Positions 49,315 through 56,462 of a stretch of DNA of 64,000 nt are shown here, piece by piece. This DNA comes from Chryseotalea sp. WA131a (GTDB lineage: Bacteria > Bacteroidota > Bacteroidia > Cytophagales > Cyclobacteriaceae). Position 1 is the stretch's first letter. Each line of letters starts with the position of its first letter. The DNA is taken from NCBI GenBank assembly GCA_025370075.1, contig CP073016.1, forward strand, positions 2,356,001-2,420,000, in the 5' to 3' direction. The notes below the pieces were generated by a model that was not told the DNA's origin, did not search any database, and saw only the letters and a program-made list of their open reading frames with translations. The position numbers and the translations under genes are program-made.

Positions 49315-50769
49315 ATGGAAATTGTAGTTACCATTATTTACACGCTCTGCCTCTTTTATCTCTTTGCCTTCAGCATAGGGCAATTGCACTTAACATGGAT
49401 TTACACCAAAGCAAAAAAAACAAATCCCAAGCCGAACGTAACCATCTCTCACTTTCCTTTGGTCACTATTCAACTTCCCATCTACAACGAAAAATATGTA
49501 GTGGAAAGATTGCTGGAGGCCGTTAGTAAATTTGATTATCCACATGAAAAATTGGAGATACAAATATTGGACGACTCCACGGATGTAACTACCCAAATCA
49601 TTCTCAAAAAAATAGAATCACTTCGTCCGTTGGGGTTGGATATAAAACTGCTGCACCGAGAAAACCGAACAGGATTCAAAGCCGGTGCATTGGAGTACGG
49701 TTTTCACGCAGCCAAAGGCGAGTTCATCGCCATCTTCGATGCGGATTTTATTCCCTCTCCCGATTTCTTGCGAAAAACGATGTCATTCTTTCAAGATGAA
49801 AAAGTAGGTGTGGTGCAAACACGTTGGGCGCACATCAATCAACATTATTCGATGCTTACCGAACTTCAGGCCTTTGGCTTGGATGCCCATTTTTCGGTGG
49901 AGCAAGTGGCCAGAAATACCCATGGAAGTTTTATAAATTTTAACGGCACGTGTGGTGTCTGGCGAAAATCATGCATTGAAAATGCGGGAGGCTGGAGCTT
50001 TGATACGCTCACCGAAGATCTAGATTTAAGTTACCGCGCCCAATTAAATGGCTGGAAATTTCACTATTTGGAAGAAGTGAGTACACAAGGCGAGCTGCCT
50101 GTGATTATGCCCGCCATCAAGTCGCAACAATACCGCTGGAACAAAGGTGCTGCCGAAACGGCCAGAAAGATTTTTTCGGATGTTGCTTTGTCAAATATAT
50201 CGTTCAGCAAAAAAGTCCATGCCTTTTTTCACCTTTTCAATAGTTCAGTTTTTGTTTGTTTATTGATTGCTGCGCTGTTAAGCGTTCCCATGCTTTACAT
50301 TAGGCAGGCCCATCCCGAAATCAGGTGGCTGTTTCATGCAGGCATTATTTTTCTGGCGGGCTTTCTCTCCATCACCTTGTTTTATTGGACGGCCACCAAA
50401 CAATTTTATAAAAAGCCCATCAAAACATTTTGGTCGTTGTTCCCACGGTTTCTAATTGTATCCATGGGCTTATCGTTTCACAATGGATTAGCCGTGCTAG
50501 AAGGTTTGATAGGAAAGAAAACAGCCTTTGTCCGAACGCCCAAATTTAATGTGACTGACAAAAGAGAATCGTGGTTGGGCAATAGCTATATCCGTACTGC
50601 CATTGGTTGGCAAACAATCATGGAAGGCATACTCTGCTTGTATTTCATTTTTGGAATAATTGTAGGAATACAAATAGGCGACTTCGGCCTCCTTCTTTTC
50701 CATTCCATGCTCACCTTAGGTTTTGGTAGCGTATTCTATTTTTCTGTAAAGCCCGCAGTCAATGCCTAA
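49315..50769 (+). CDS. Processive-type family 2 glycosyltransferase (cellulose-synthase-like)
   Basis: The 484-residue protein has an N-terminal helix (about 3-22), a cytosolic GT2 domain with LDDSTD, the AIFDADFIPS (DxD) motif, TEDLDLSYRA (catalytic Asp) and QQYRWNKGA (the QxxRW acceptor motif), and four C-terminal helices from about residue 305. The motifs are those of ceramide-glucosyltransferase/CESA-like membrane enzymes. The polysaccharide or glycolipid made cannot be told. The stop overlaps the next gene by 8 bp, so they are coupled. Confidence 0.9.
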   Translation: MEIVVTIIYTLCLFYLFAFSIGQLHLTWIYTKAKKTNPKPNVTISHFPLVTIQLPIYNEKYVVERLLEAVSKFDYPHEKLEIQILDDSTDVTTQIILKKIESLRPLGLDIKLLHRENRTGFKAGALEYGFHAAKGEFIAIFDADFIPSPDFLRKTMSFFQDEKVGVVQTRWAHINQHYSMLTELQAFGLDAHFSVEQVARNTHGSFINFNGTCGVWRKSCIENAGGWSFDTLTEDLDLSYRAQLNGWKFHYLEEVSTQGELPVIMPAIKSQQYRWNKGAAETARKIFSDVALSNISFSKKVHAFFHLFNSSVFVCLLIAALLSVPMLYIRQAHPEIRWLFHAGIIFLAGFLSITLFYWTATKQFYKKPIKTFWSLFPRFLIVSMGLSFHNGLAVLEGLIGKKTAFVRTPKFNVTDKRESWLGNSYIRTAIGWQTIMEGILCLYFIFGIIVGIQIGDFGLLLFHSMLTLGFGSVFYFSVKPAVNA

Positions 50770-52117
50770 GGCAACAAGGTGGATAGTGTTGCTCACCCTA
50801 CTTGCTTCATTTTATACTATTGGCAACATACCGCGTCATCACAAACTTGAACTATTCTCATTATTCGTTTTCGCTTTTGTTACCTATGCGATCATCCTAA
50901 AATTCGATCGAGAAAATGTTCATTTCTGGGTACTAGGCTCTTTCGGATGCCGGATGCTTCTCTTTTTTCATCTGCCCAATCTGTCCGATGATTTTTACCG
51001 ATTTATTTGGGACGGACGATTGTGGCTGAACGGAATGCATCCCTTCACAAAACTTCCTCCGGAATTTTTATCAATGAACTTGACGGGCATCGACCAATCC
51101 CTCTTTGATAAACTCAACAGTAAGAACTATTTCACCATCTATCCACCTGTGGCACAAGGCATTTTTATGCTTTCAGCAAAATTTTCAAATTCGATTGAAG
51201 GAAGTGTGTTGGCAATGCGTGTGTTGATTTTGTTGGCTGAAGCCGGGTCGATTTATCTGCTCTTAAAAATTATTGCAGTTTACAAATTACCAAAAGGAAA
51301 TGTTCTGTTGTATGCACTTAACCCATTGGTGATTGTTGAACTCACTGGGAATTTGCATTTCGAAGCGTTCATGATTTTCTTTTTGGTGCTTTCCTTTTTT
51401 TGGTTTACAGATGATAAACTTGTTTTGGCTTCTGTAGCGTTCGCTCTTGCAATTGGGGTAAAACTGGTACCCATTATTTTTCTGCCGATTTTCATTTTCA
51501 TGATGCCTTGGAGAAAGTCAATAACTTTTTACTTTTCTATACTCATGATTTGCGTTCTCTTATTCATTCCGATGTACAATCAGCAAGTGATCGATGGGTT
51601 TAGTCAAAGTTTAAATCTGTATTTTCAAAAATTTGAATTCAACGCGAGCTTGTATTATCTCGTTCGGGAATATGGTTTCTGGAAATACGGTTACAACACC
51701 ATTCAAACTACGGGATTGAAAATGGCAGTGTGGTGCAGCGTTGTCATCATGATTTTTATTCTCTTTCAGAATTTTGCGCTCTTAAAAAAAATCAAAGGTC
51801 AATGGTCAATAGTCAATACTCCTTTGACTATAGATTATCGACTATTGACTACCTACCTATTTATTCTCACCATCTATTTCACCTTTGCTACCACCGTACA
51901 TCCGTGGTACATTACTACTTTGGTGGCGCTTTCTACTTTGTCAAACTACAGGTATGCAGTGCTGTGGTCGGGATTGATTTTGATGACTTATTCAGGGTAT
52001 TCTGTCAGCAACTATTCTGAAAATTTGTGGTTAGTAATGGTAGAATATCTTTTAGTGTTTGCTTACCTTAGTTATGAAATTGCATGGAAACCAAACACCT
52101 CCTTTTACTCGTTGTAA
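50762..52117 (+). CDS. GT-C-type membrane glycosyltransferase (GT87/mannosyltransferase-like)
   Basis: The 451-residue protein has about eleven helices. A cluster of conserved residues lies in the first loop (LSDDFYRFIWDGRLWLNGMHPF), where the acidic DD/RFxWDG motif of polyprenyl-phosphate-dependent mannosyltransferases stands. LYALNPLVIVE and NLHFEAFMIF are also typical. Residues around 346-362 (IKGQWSIVNTPLTIDYRLLT) are encoded by low-complexity word-repeat DNA and look inserted. The gene is coupled to the GT2 gene upstream and to a rhodanese gene downstream (34-bp overlap). Confidence 0.78.
   Translation: MPKATRWIVLLTLLASFYTIGNIPRHHKLELFSLFVFAFVTYAIILKFDRENVHFWVLGSFGCRMLLFFHLPNLSDDFYRFIWDGRLWLNGMHPFTKLPPEFLSMNLTGIDQSLFDKLNSKNYFTIYPPVAQGIFMLSAKFSNSIEGSVLAMRVLILLAEAGSIYLLLKIIAVYKLPKGNVLLYALNPLVIVELTGNLHFEAFMIFFLVLSFFWFTDDKLVLASVAFALAIGVKLVPIIFLPIFIFMMPWRKSITFYFSILMICVLLFIPMYNQQVIDGFSQSLNLYFQKFEFNASLYYLVREYGFWKYGYNTIQTTGLKMAVWCSVVIMIFILFQNFALLKKIKGQWSIVNTPLTIDYRLLTTYLFILTIYFTFATTVHPWYITTLVALSTLSNYRYAVLWSGLILMTYSGYSVSNYSENLWLVMVEYLLVFAYLSYEIAWKPNTSFYSL
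51792..51852. repeat. Word-repeat segment inside the GT-C gene
   Basis: GGTCAATGGTCAATAGTCAA is followed by its partial reverse complement: GTCAATAGTC at 51805-51814 pairs with GACTATTGAC at 51840-51849, and TCAAAGG at 51792-51798 pairs with CCTTTGA at 51821-51827. Such words are typical of spacers in this window, yet here the stretch is in frame and lies between two transmembrane helices. Confidence 0.7.
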
Positions 52118-52584
52118 TCTTCACAACCGCTTCTGTTGTTTACGCCCAAAGCGACTACGACAAGAAACTGAAATCGCTTTACCGACACACCGTAAAAACG
52201 ATTTCTCCAACTGATGCAAAAAAGTTAGTCGGTAATCCAAAAACAGTTTTTATTGATACTCGCGCACCAGAAGAATTTAAAGTAAGTCATTTGCCAAAAG
52301 CCCAATTTTTGAACTACAATAATTATTCAACCAATGACTTAAAAAGATTTCCGAAAGACTGCAAATTGATTGTGTACTGTAGTGTAGGTTACCGCAGCGA
52401 GCGCATTGGAGAAAAACTATTGAAATTAGGCTATACCGATGTGGTAAACTTGTATGGTGGGATTTTTGAATGGAAGAACCAAGGACTGGATGTTTACAAT
52501 TCTTCAAATTACCCAACCGATAGCGTTCATACCTACAACAAAAGTTGGGGCAAGTGGTTAGTGAAAGGGATTAAAGTTTACTAA
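52084..52584 (+). CDS. Secreted rhodanese-like domain protein
   Basis: The 166-residue protein has a signal peptide (METKHLLLLVVIFTTASVVYAQ) and one rhodanese domain: VFIDTRAPEEFKVSHLPKA at about 55-73, and the active-site loop YCSVGYRS with Cys99 at the start of CSVGYRSE. The persulfide-forming Cys and Arg are intact. It should act in the periplasm, perhaps in sulfur transfer or redox sensing. It overlaps the 3' end of the GT-C gene by 34 bp. Confidence 0.87.
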   Translation: METKHLLLLVVIFTTASVVYAQSDYDKKLKSLYRHTVKTISPTDAKKLVGNPKTVFIDTRAPEEFKVSHLPKAQFLNYNNYSTNDLKRFPKDCKLIVYCSVGYRSERIGEKLLKLGYTDVVNLYGGIFEWKNQGLDVYNSSNYPTDSVHTYNKSWGKWLVKGIKVY

Positions 52585-52589
52585 ATTTG
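52582..52589 (+). promoter_or_regulatory. Bacteroidota -7 box for the second toxin-antitoxin pair
   Basis: TAAATTTG matches TAnnTTTG. It spans the rhodanese stop codon and lies 18 nt before the ATG at 52608. This supports the ATG over the upstream TTG at 52587, which lies within the box. Confidence 0.45.
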
Positions 52590-52607
52590 CTTAGCAACAA
52601 TTCCAAT

Positions 52608-52847
52608 ATGAATACCAAAGAGACTCTTCATAAACTCATAGATGAAATTAAAGATGAAAATGTCTTGAAGGGATATCTTGAATTAATTAAAAGGCTGAAC
52701 CTCAATCAAACAGGCGAACTTTGGAATGAACTAAGCAAAGAGGACAAAGATGAGCTATTACTCTCCTACGAAGAGAGTTTTAATGCGGATAACTTAATTA
52801 GTCACGCTCAAGTTAAAAGCCAACACAGTAAATGGTTAGAGAAATAG
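52608..52847 (+). CDS. Putative antitoxin upstream of the ParE-type toxin domain
   Basis: The 79-residue acidic helical protein (MNTKETLHKLIDEIKDENVL ... HSKWLEK) precedes and overlaps the toxin start by 16 bp, the usual antitoxin position. It has the length and charge of ParD-like or small coiled antitoxins, with a leucine/acid heptad at LWNELSKEDKDELLLSYEES. I cannot name a family. The assignment rests mainly on context. Confidence 0.65.
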   Translation: MNTKETLHKLIDEIKDENVLKGYLELIKRLNLNQTGELWNELSKEDKDELLLSYEESFNADNLISHAQVKSQHSKWLEK

Positions 52848-53719
52848 TTTGGACGAAACGAGCCAACTACAAATTCAATACAATTTTAGAATATCTAGAA
52901 CTAGAATGGGGTGACCGTGTTACTAGAAATTTCATTAAGCGAACTTACGATATAACTCAGCTCATCTCTGAGAATCCCGAATTAGGAACACTAGAAAATC
53001 AAGAACGCAACATTCGTGGGTTTTTGCTCACCAAGCACAATCGACTCTTTTATCGATTTACAGATACAGAACTTTTCGTTCTAAATTTTTTCGATACTCG
53101 ATCAGGGCCAAAGAGAATTAAATTCTTAAGTATGGGTAAACAACTTCTCCTCATTTTCTACCGCAACCCTGAACTGGGAAAAGTAAAAACCCGCTTGGCA
53201 AAAACAATAGGTGACGAAAAGGCATTAGCGATTTACTTTAAACTTGCAGAGCACACAAAAAACATTACGACAAATTTGAAGTGCATCAAAACTGTTTACT
53301 ATTCTTCTATTGTGGAGGCGCAAGACATTTGGCCTAAGGGAATTTTTCAAAAACAAGCACAAGCAGGTTCTGACTTAGGTGAAAAAATGCACCATGCTTT
53401 CGCTGAAGGTTTTGCAGCAGGCTATCAATCCATTTGCATCATCGGCACAGATTGTTTGGAACTAACTACTGAAATAATTGAAAAGGCCTTTCGTGAATTA
53501 GAAACGCACGATACGGTGATTGGGCCAGCAACCGATGGTGGTTATTATTTACTGGGAATGAAAAAACTTTACCCCGCATTTTTCCAAAACAAAAATTGGA
53601 GCACAGATTCTGTTTGCTCAAACACGATTAGTGATTTCAAAAACCTAAACCTAAGTCATTTTTCTTTAGAGACCTTGGCAGATGTGGATGAAGAGAAAGA
53701 TTTACCTGCTGGATTCTAA
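52832..53719 (+). CDS. ParE/RelE-type toxin fused to TIGR04282-type glycosyltransferase
   Basis: One continuous frame of 295 residues contains two unlike proteins. Residues 1-97 (VWTKRANYKFNTILEYLELE ... FFDTRSGPKR) are a complete ParE-type toxin domain. Residues 101-295 (MGKQLLLIFYRNPELGKVKT ... DEEKDLPAGF) are a complete TIGR04282/DUF2064 glycosyltransferase with the motifs VKTRLAKTIG, IGTDCLEL and ATDGGYYLLG. The second part starts with an ATG at 53132, at the usual family N-terminus, so it may also be translated alone. A lost toxin stop codon explains the fusion. Whether both activities coexist is unknown. Confidence 0.82.
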   Translation: MVREIVWTKRANYKFNTILEYLELEWGDRVTRNFIKRTYDITQLISENPELGTLENQERNIRGFLLTKHNRLFYRFTDTELFVLNFFDTRSGPKRIKFLSMGKQLLLIFYRNPELGKVKTRLAKTIGDEKALAIYFKLAEHTKNITTNLKCIKTVYYSSIVEAQDIWPKGIFQKQAQAGSDLGEKMHHAFAEGFAAGYQSICIIGTDCLELTTEIIEKAFRELETHDTVIGPATDGGYYLLGMKKLYPAFFQNKNWSTDSVCSNTISDFKNLNLSHFSLETLADVDEEKDLPAGF

Positions 53720-53782
53720 GTCTAATCTGCTCAAAACTTTAAATCAAAAAATTAAACCTGTGAATCGGTGTTCGTGAAAATT

Positions 53783-54460
53783 CTACCTCAACGCCTCCAA
53801 ATCCCTTACTAAAATCCGCTTTCTGTCAAAGTTGATTAGATTCTTGTCTTTCAAATCGTTTAAAATCGTTGTTACCGTTTGGCGCGAAGTGCCCGTGAGC
53901 GAAGCAATATCTTGGTGAGTAAGTTTCGTTTGTATCAAGGTTTCATAGCCTACCTTCTTTCCTTTCCAACTGGCCGCATCTTTAATAAACTCCACCACTC
54001 GTGTGCGGGCATCTTTAAAGACGAGTAGTTCTAATTTGCGTTCCAACTTCATCAGGCGCAAGCCCACAAACTTCAACATCTTAAAACTCAACTCACGATT
54101 TTCTTTCATCAAATCTTTCATTTCTTCCAAACTTAATGGGCAAATTGTGCAGGCATCCATCGCCCTGGCAAAATCTCTTCGCTTATCTTCGCCTGCCAAG
54201 GCCAATTCTCCAAAAATTTCACCTGTAGATAAAATGGCTGTGATTACTTCCTTTCCGTCCTCCAAATAATGCCCAAGCTTCACGCGACCATTCACAATCA
54301 TGTAAATATGAGTGGCCGTTTCATCGGGAAAATAAATAAACTCATCTCGTTTGTAGTGGTTAAACGTATGCTTCTCGGCCATCGATTTCACTTTATGCGG
54401 GCATAAAATGTTGTACAAATTCACACTTTCAAAATACCAAAGAGCTGCAGAGTTCGTCAT
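53783..54460 (-). CDS. Crp/Fnr-family transcriptional regulator
   Basis: The 225-residue protein has a cyclic-nucleotide-binding-like beta roll (about 30-140, with ATHIYMIVNGRVKLG and GEIFGELALAGE, lacking the Arg-Ser/Thr of true cAMP binders). A long dimerisation helix (LSFKMLKFVGLRLMKLERKLELLVF) follows, then a C-terminal winged helix with THQDIASLTGTSRQTVTTILNDL at about 180-202. No cluster of cysteines for an FeS centre is visible. It is divergent from the MOSC gene and probably a global or redox-responsive regulator. Confidence 0.9.
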   Translation of the reverse strand: MTNSAALWYFESVNLYNILCPHKVKSMAEKHTFNHYKRDEFIYFPDETATHIYMIVNGRVKLGHYLEDGKEVITAILSTGEIFGELALAGEDKRRDFARAMDACTICPLSLEEMKDLMKENRELSFKMLKFVGLRLMKLERKLELLVFKDARTRVVEFIKDAASWKGKKVGYETLIQTKLTHQDIASLTGTSRQTVTTILNDLKDKNLINFDRKRILVRDLEALR

Positions 54461-54506
54461 TTCTTTCTTATTGACTATGTTAGCACAAATTTTGTAAAAT
54501 TAGTTC

Positions 54507-55304
54507 ATGCAAGGGTTGAAGGTAAGCGAAATTTGGATTTATCCCATCAAGTCATTGGGTGGCATTCGACTCACATCAGCAAAGGTAATGCAGAAAGGCC
54601 TACAATACGATAGGCGTTGGATGTTGGTGGATGAACAAAATGGTTTCTTGACGCAGCGGGTACATCATCAAATGGCTATGTTTAAGCTTTCGGTTGAAAA
54701 AAGTGGATTTACAATAGTACACAACGCAAATACTTTTTTCTTGCCTTTTGAAAATGAACTGCTAAGCCAACCCATTCTATCAAAAGTGTGGGACGATGAA
54801 GTAATCGTATTGGAAGTGAGCCACCAAGCAAGTGAATGGTTTTCGAAACAATTAGGATTCGGTTGCAAGCTGGTTCAATTTCCTGAAATAAATCCAAGGC
54901 CGGTAGATGAACGTTATCATATCAACCAAGAACATGTTAGCTTGGCAGATGGATACCCGCTTTTAATTATTGGCCAAAATTCACTGAATGATTTGAACAG
55001 CCGGTTGCAAAGCCCTGTTCCGATGAATCGCTTCCGACCCAATCTCGTTTTCACAGGAGGCAAACCTTACGAGGAAGACGAGTGGCGAAATTTTTCGGTT
55101 GGAAAAAATAAATTTGTTGGCGTGAAGCCTTGCAGCCGTTGTGTGCTCACCACTATTAATCAGCAAACCGGTGAACAAGGAAAAGAGCCATTGGCCACTT
55201 TGGCCTCCTATCGCAAAAAAGAAAACAAAATCTATTTTGGGCAAAATGTTTTAGCAATTGATTATGATGAAATACAGGAAGGAGATGAAATTGTTGTTGA
55301 ATAG
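54507..55304 (+). CDS. MOSC-domain protein (YcbX/mARC-like)
   Basis: The 265-residue protein has the N-terminal MOSC beta-barrel (SEIWIYPIKSLGGIRLTSAK and RRWMLVDEQNGFLTQR) followed by the MOSC domain with FRPNLVF and the molybdenum-cofactor cysteine motif KPCSRCVLTTI at about 210-220. Such proteins reduce N-hydroxylated bases using an electron donor. No C-terminal ferredoxin domain is present, so an external donor is needed. The end overlaps the reading frame of the SCO gene. Confidence 0.88.
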   Translation: MQGLKVSEIWIYPIKSLGGIRLTSAKVMQKGLQYDRRWMLVDEQNGFLTQRVHHQMAMFKLSVEKSGFTIVHNANTFFLPFENELLSQPILSKVWDDEVIVLEVSHQASEWFSKQLGFGCKLVQFPEINPRPVDERYHINQEHVSLADGYPLLIIGQNSLNDLNSRLQSPVPMNRFRPNLVFTGGKPYEEDEWRNFSVGKNKFVGVKPCSRCVLTTINQQTGEQGKEPLATLASYRKKENKIYFGQNVLAIDYDEIQEGDEIVVE

Positions 55305-55983
55305 TTACTGGTTGTTGGTTACTGGTTGCTGGCTATCGGTTATCGGCAACAAACAGAAACTAGGAACAGGAAACTGGAAACTATGTCTATTGCCAATTGC
55401 CTACTGCCTACTTCTTCTAACAAGCTGCACCCGAAAAGAAAAGCCATTGCCAATTTTCGGTCAACGAGAAGTTGTCGGTACTGACACGGTTTATCATACC
55501 ATTGCCAAATTCAGTTTTGTAGACCAAGATAGTGCCATCATTACCAACGAAACTTTCAAAGATAAAATCTATGTGACAGATTTCTTTTTTACAAGCTGCC
55601 GCACCATTTGCCCGATTATGAAAACCCAAATGTTGCGCGTTTACGAAGCCACCCAAGAAATGCCTGATGTACTTATCCTCTCGCACACCATCGACCCCGA
55701 ATACGATACCGTTGCCCTACTTCGAGATTTTGCGGAGAGGCTAGATGTGGAAACTAAACGCTGGCATTTTGTAACGGGAGTGAAAGACTCGATTTACAAA
55801 ATAGCTCAAACCAGCTACTTTGCCACCGCTATGGAGGATAAGACAGAACCCGATGGTTTTATTCACAGCGGAGCATTCCTTCTCATTGATAAAAAAGGAA
55901 GAATCAGAGGAAAATACGATGGTACTAAAGAGGACGAAGTGAATCGATTGATCGTTGACATTAAAAGATTGCGAAGATTGTGA
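55285..55983 (+). CDS. SCO1/SenC-family lipoprotein
   Basis: SCO proteins deliver copper to cytochrome oxidase or act as thiol oxidoreductases. From the ATG at 55285 the protein has 232 residues. A lipobox LLLLTSC (Cys48) makes it a lipoprotein. The copper site is Cys105/Cys109 in TSCRTICPIM and His194 in GFIHSGAFLLI. The thioredoxin fold is complete. The segment before the lipobox (residues 4-35) is encoded by tandem word-repeat DNA, so the real start may be the in-frame TTG at 55390. It precedes a cytochrome c gene. Confidence 0.88.
   Translation: MKLLLNSYWLLVTGCWLSVIGNKQKLGTGNWKLCLLPIAYCLLLLTSCTRKEKPLPIFGQREVVGTDTVYHTIAKFSFVDQDSAIITNETFKDKIYVTDFFFTSCRTICPIMKTQMLRVYEATQEMPDVLILSHTIDPEYDTVALLRDFAERLDVETKRWHFVTGVKDSIYKIAQTSYFATAMEDKTEPDGFIHSGAFLLIDKKGRIRGKYDGTKEDEVNRLIVDIKRLRRL
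55305..55425 (+). repeat. Word-repeat DNA at the start of the SCO gene
   Basis: The stretch is built from short near-repeats (GTTACTGG, GTTGTTGG, GGTTGCTGG, then AACTAGGAACAGGAAACTGG and CAATTGCCTACTGCCTA). The last words are related, in reverse complement, to words at 43713-43740. It is read as the N-terminus of the SCO lipoprotein. Confidence 0.65.
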
Positions 55984-56435
55984 ATTCAACATTCAACATC
56001 CAACATCCAACTTTAAATGTCTTTTTTTGGATAGTATACGGCTGCGTACACCTTGCGGCTTGTGGTCAATCATCCAACAAGGACACGAAGTTTCAACAAT
56101 ACTTTGTACAAGGTGAGCAACTATACCTAAAAAACTGCAGTAATTGCCATCAAAAAAATGGAGGAGGATTGGGTCGGCTATACCCTCCTTTAAACAAATC
56201 AGACTACATGGATCAACATTTCGAAGAAGTGATTTGCATCATGAGAAATGGAGTGTGGGGCGAGCTGCTTGTAAATGGCAAAAAATACAACAAGGAGATG
56301 AAAGGGATTCCTTCCCTAACAGAACTTGAAATTGCTGAGATCGCCACTTATATCTACAACTCATGGGAACACCAGCGTGGGATAATAGAAATACCAAGCG
56401 TAGAAAATGCATTGAAAAAGTGTGAACCAAAATAG
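55980..56435 (+). CDS. Cytochrome c lipoprotein
   Basis: The 151-residue protein (GTG start overlapping the SCO stop as GTGA) has a lipobox VHLAAC near residue 28 and one class I cytochrome c domain: the haem-binding CSNCH at 53-57 and the probable axial Met in NKEMKGIPSLTE. It is membrane-bound in the periplasm and, with SCO, fits copper/haem electron transport. Its N-terminal ten codons are low-complexity word-repeat DNA (TTCAACATTCAACATCC). The helix EIAEIATYIYNSW is the usual C-terminal helix. Confidence 0.88.
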   Translation: MNSTFNIQHPTLNVFFWIVYGCVHLAACGQSSNKDTKFQQYFVQGEQLYLKNCSNCHQKNGGGLGRLYPPLNKSDYMDQHFEEVICIMRNGVWGELLVNGKKYNKEMKGIPSLTELEIAEIATYIYNSWEHQRGIIEIPSVENALKKCEPK

Positions 56436-56462
56436 GTTATCTTAGTACTAGTTAACCATGCC

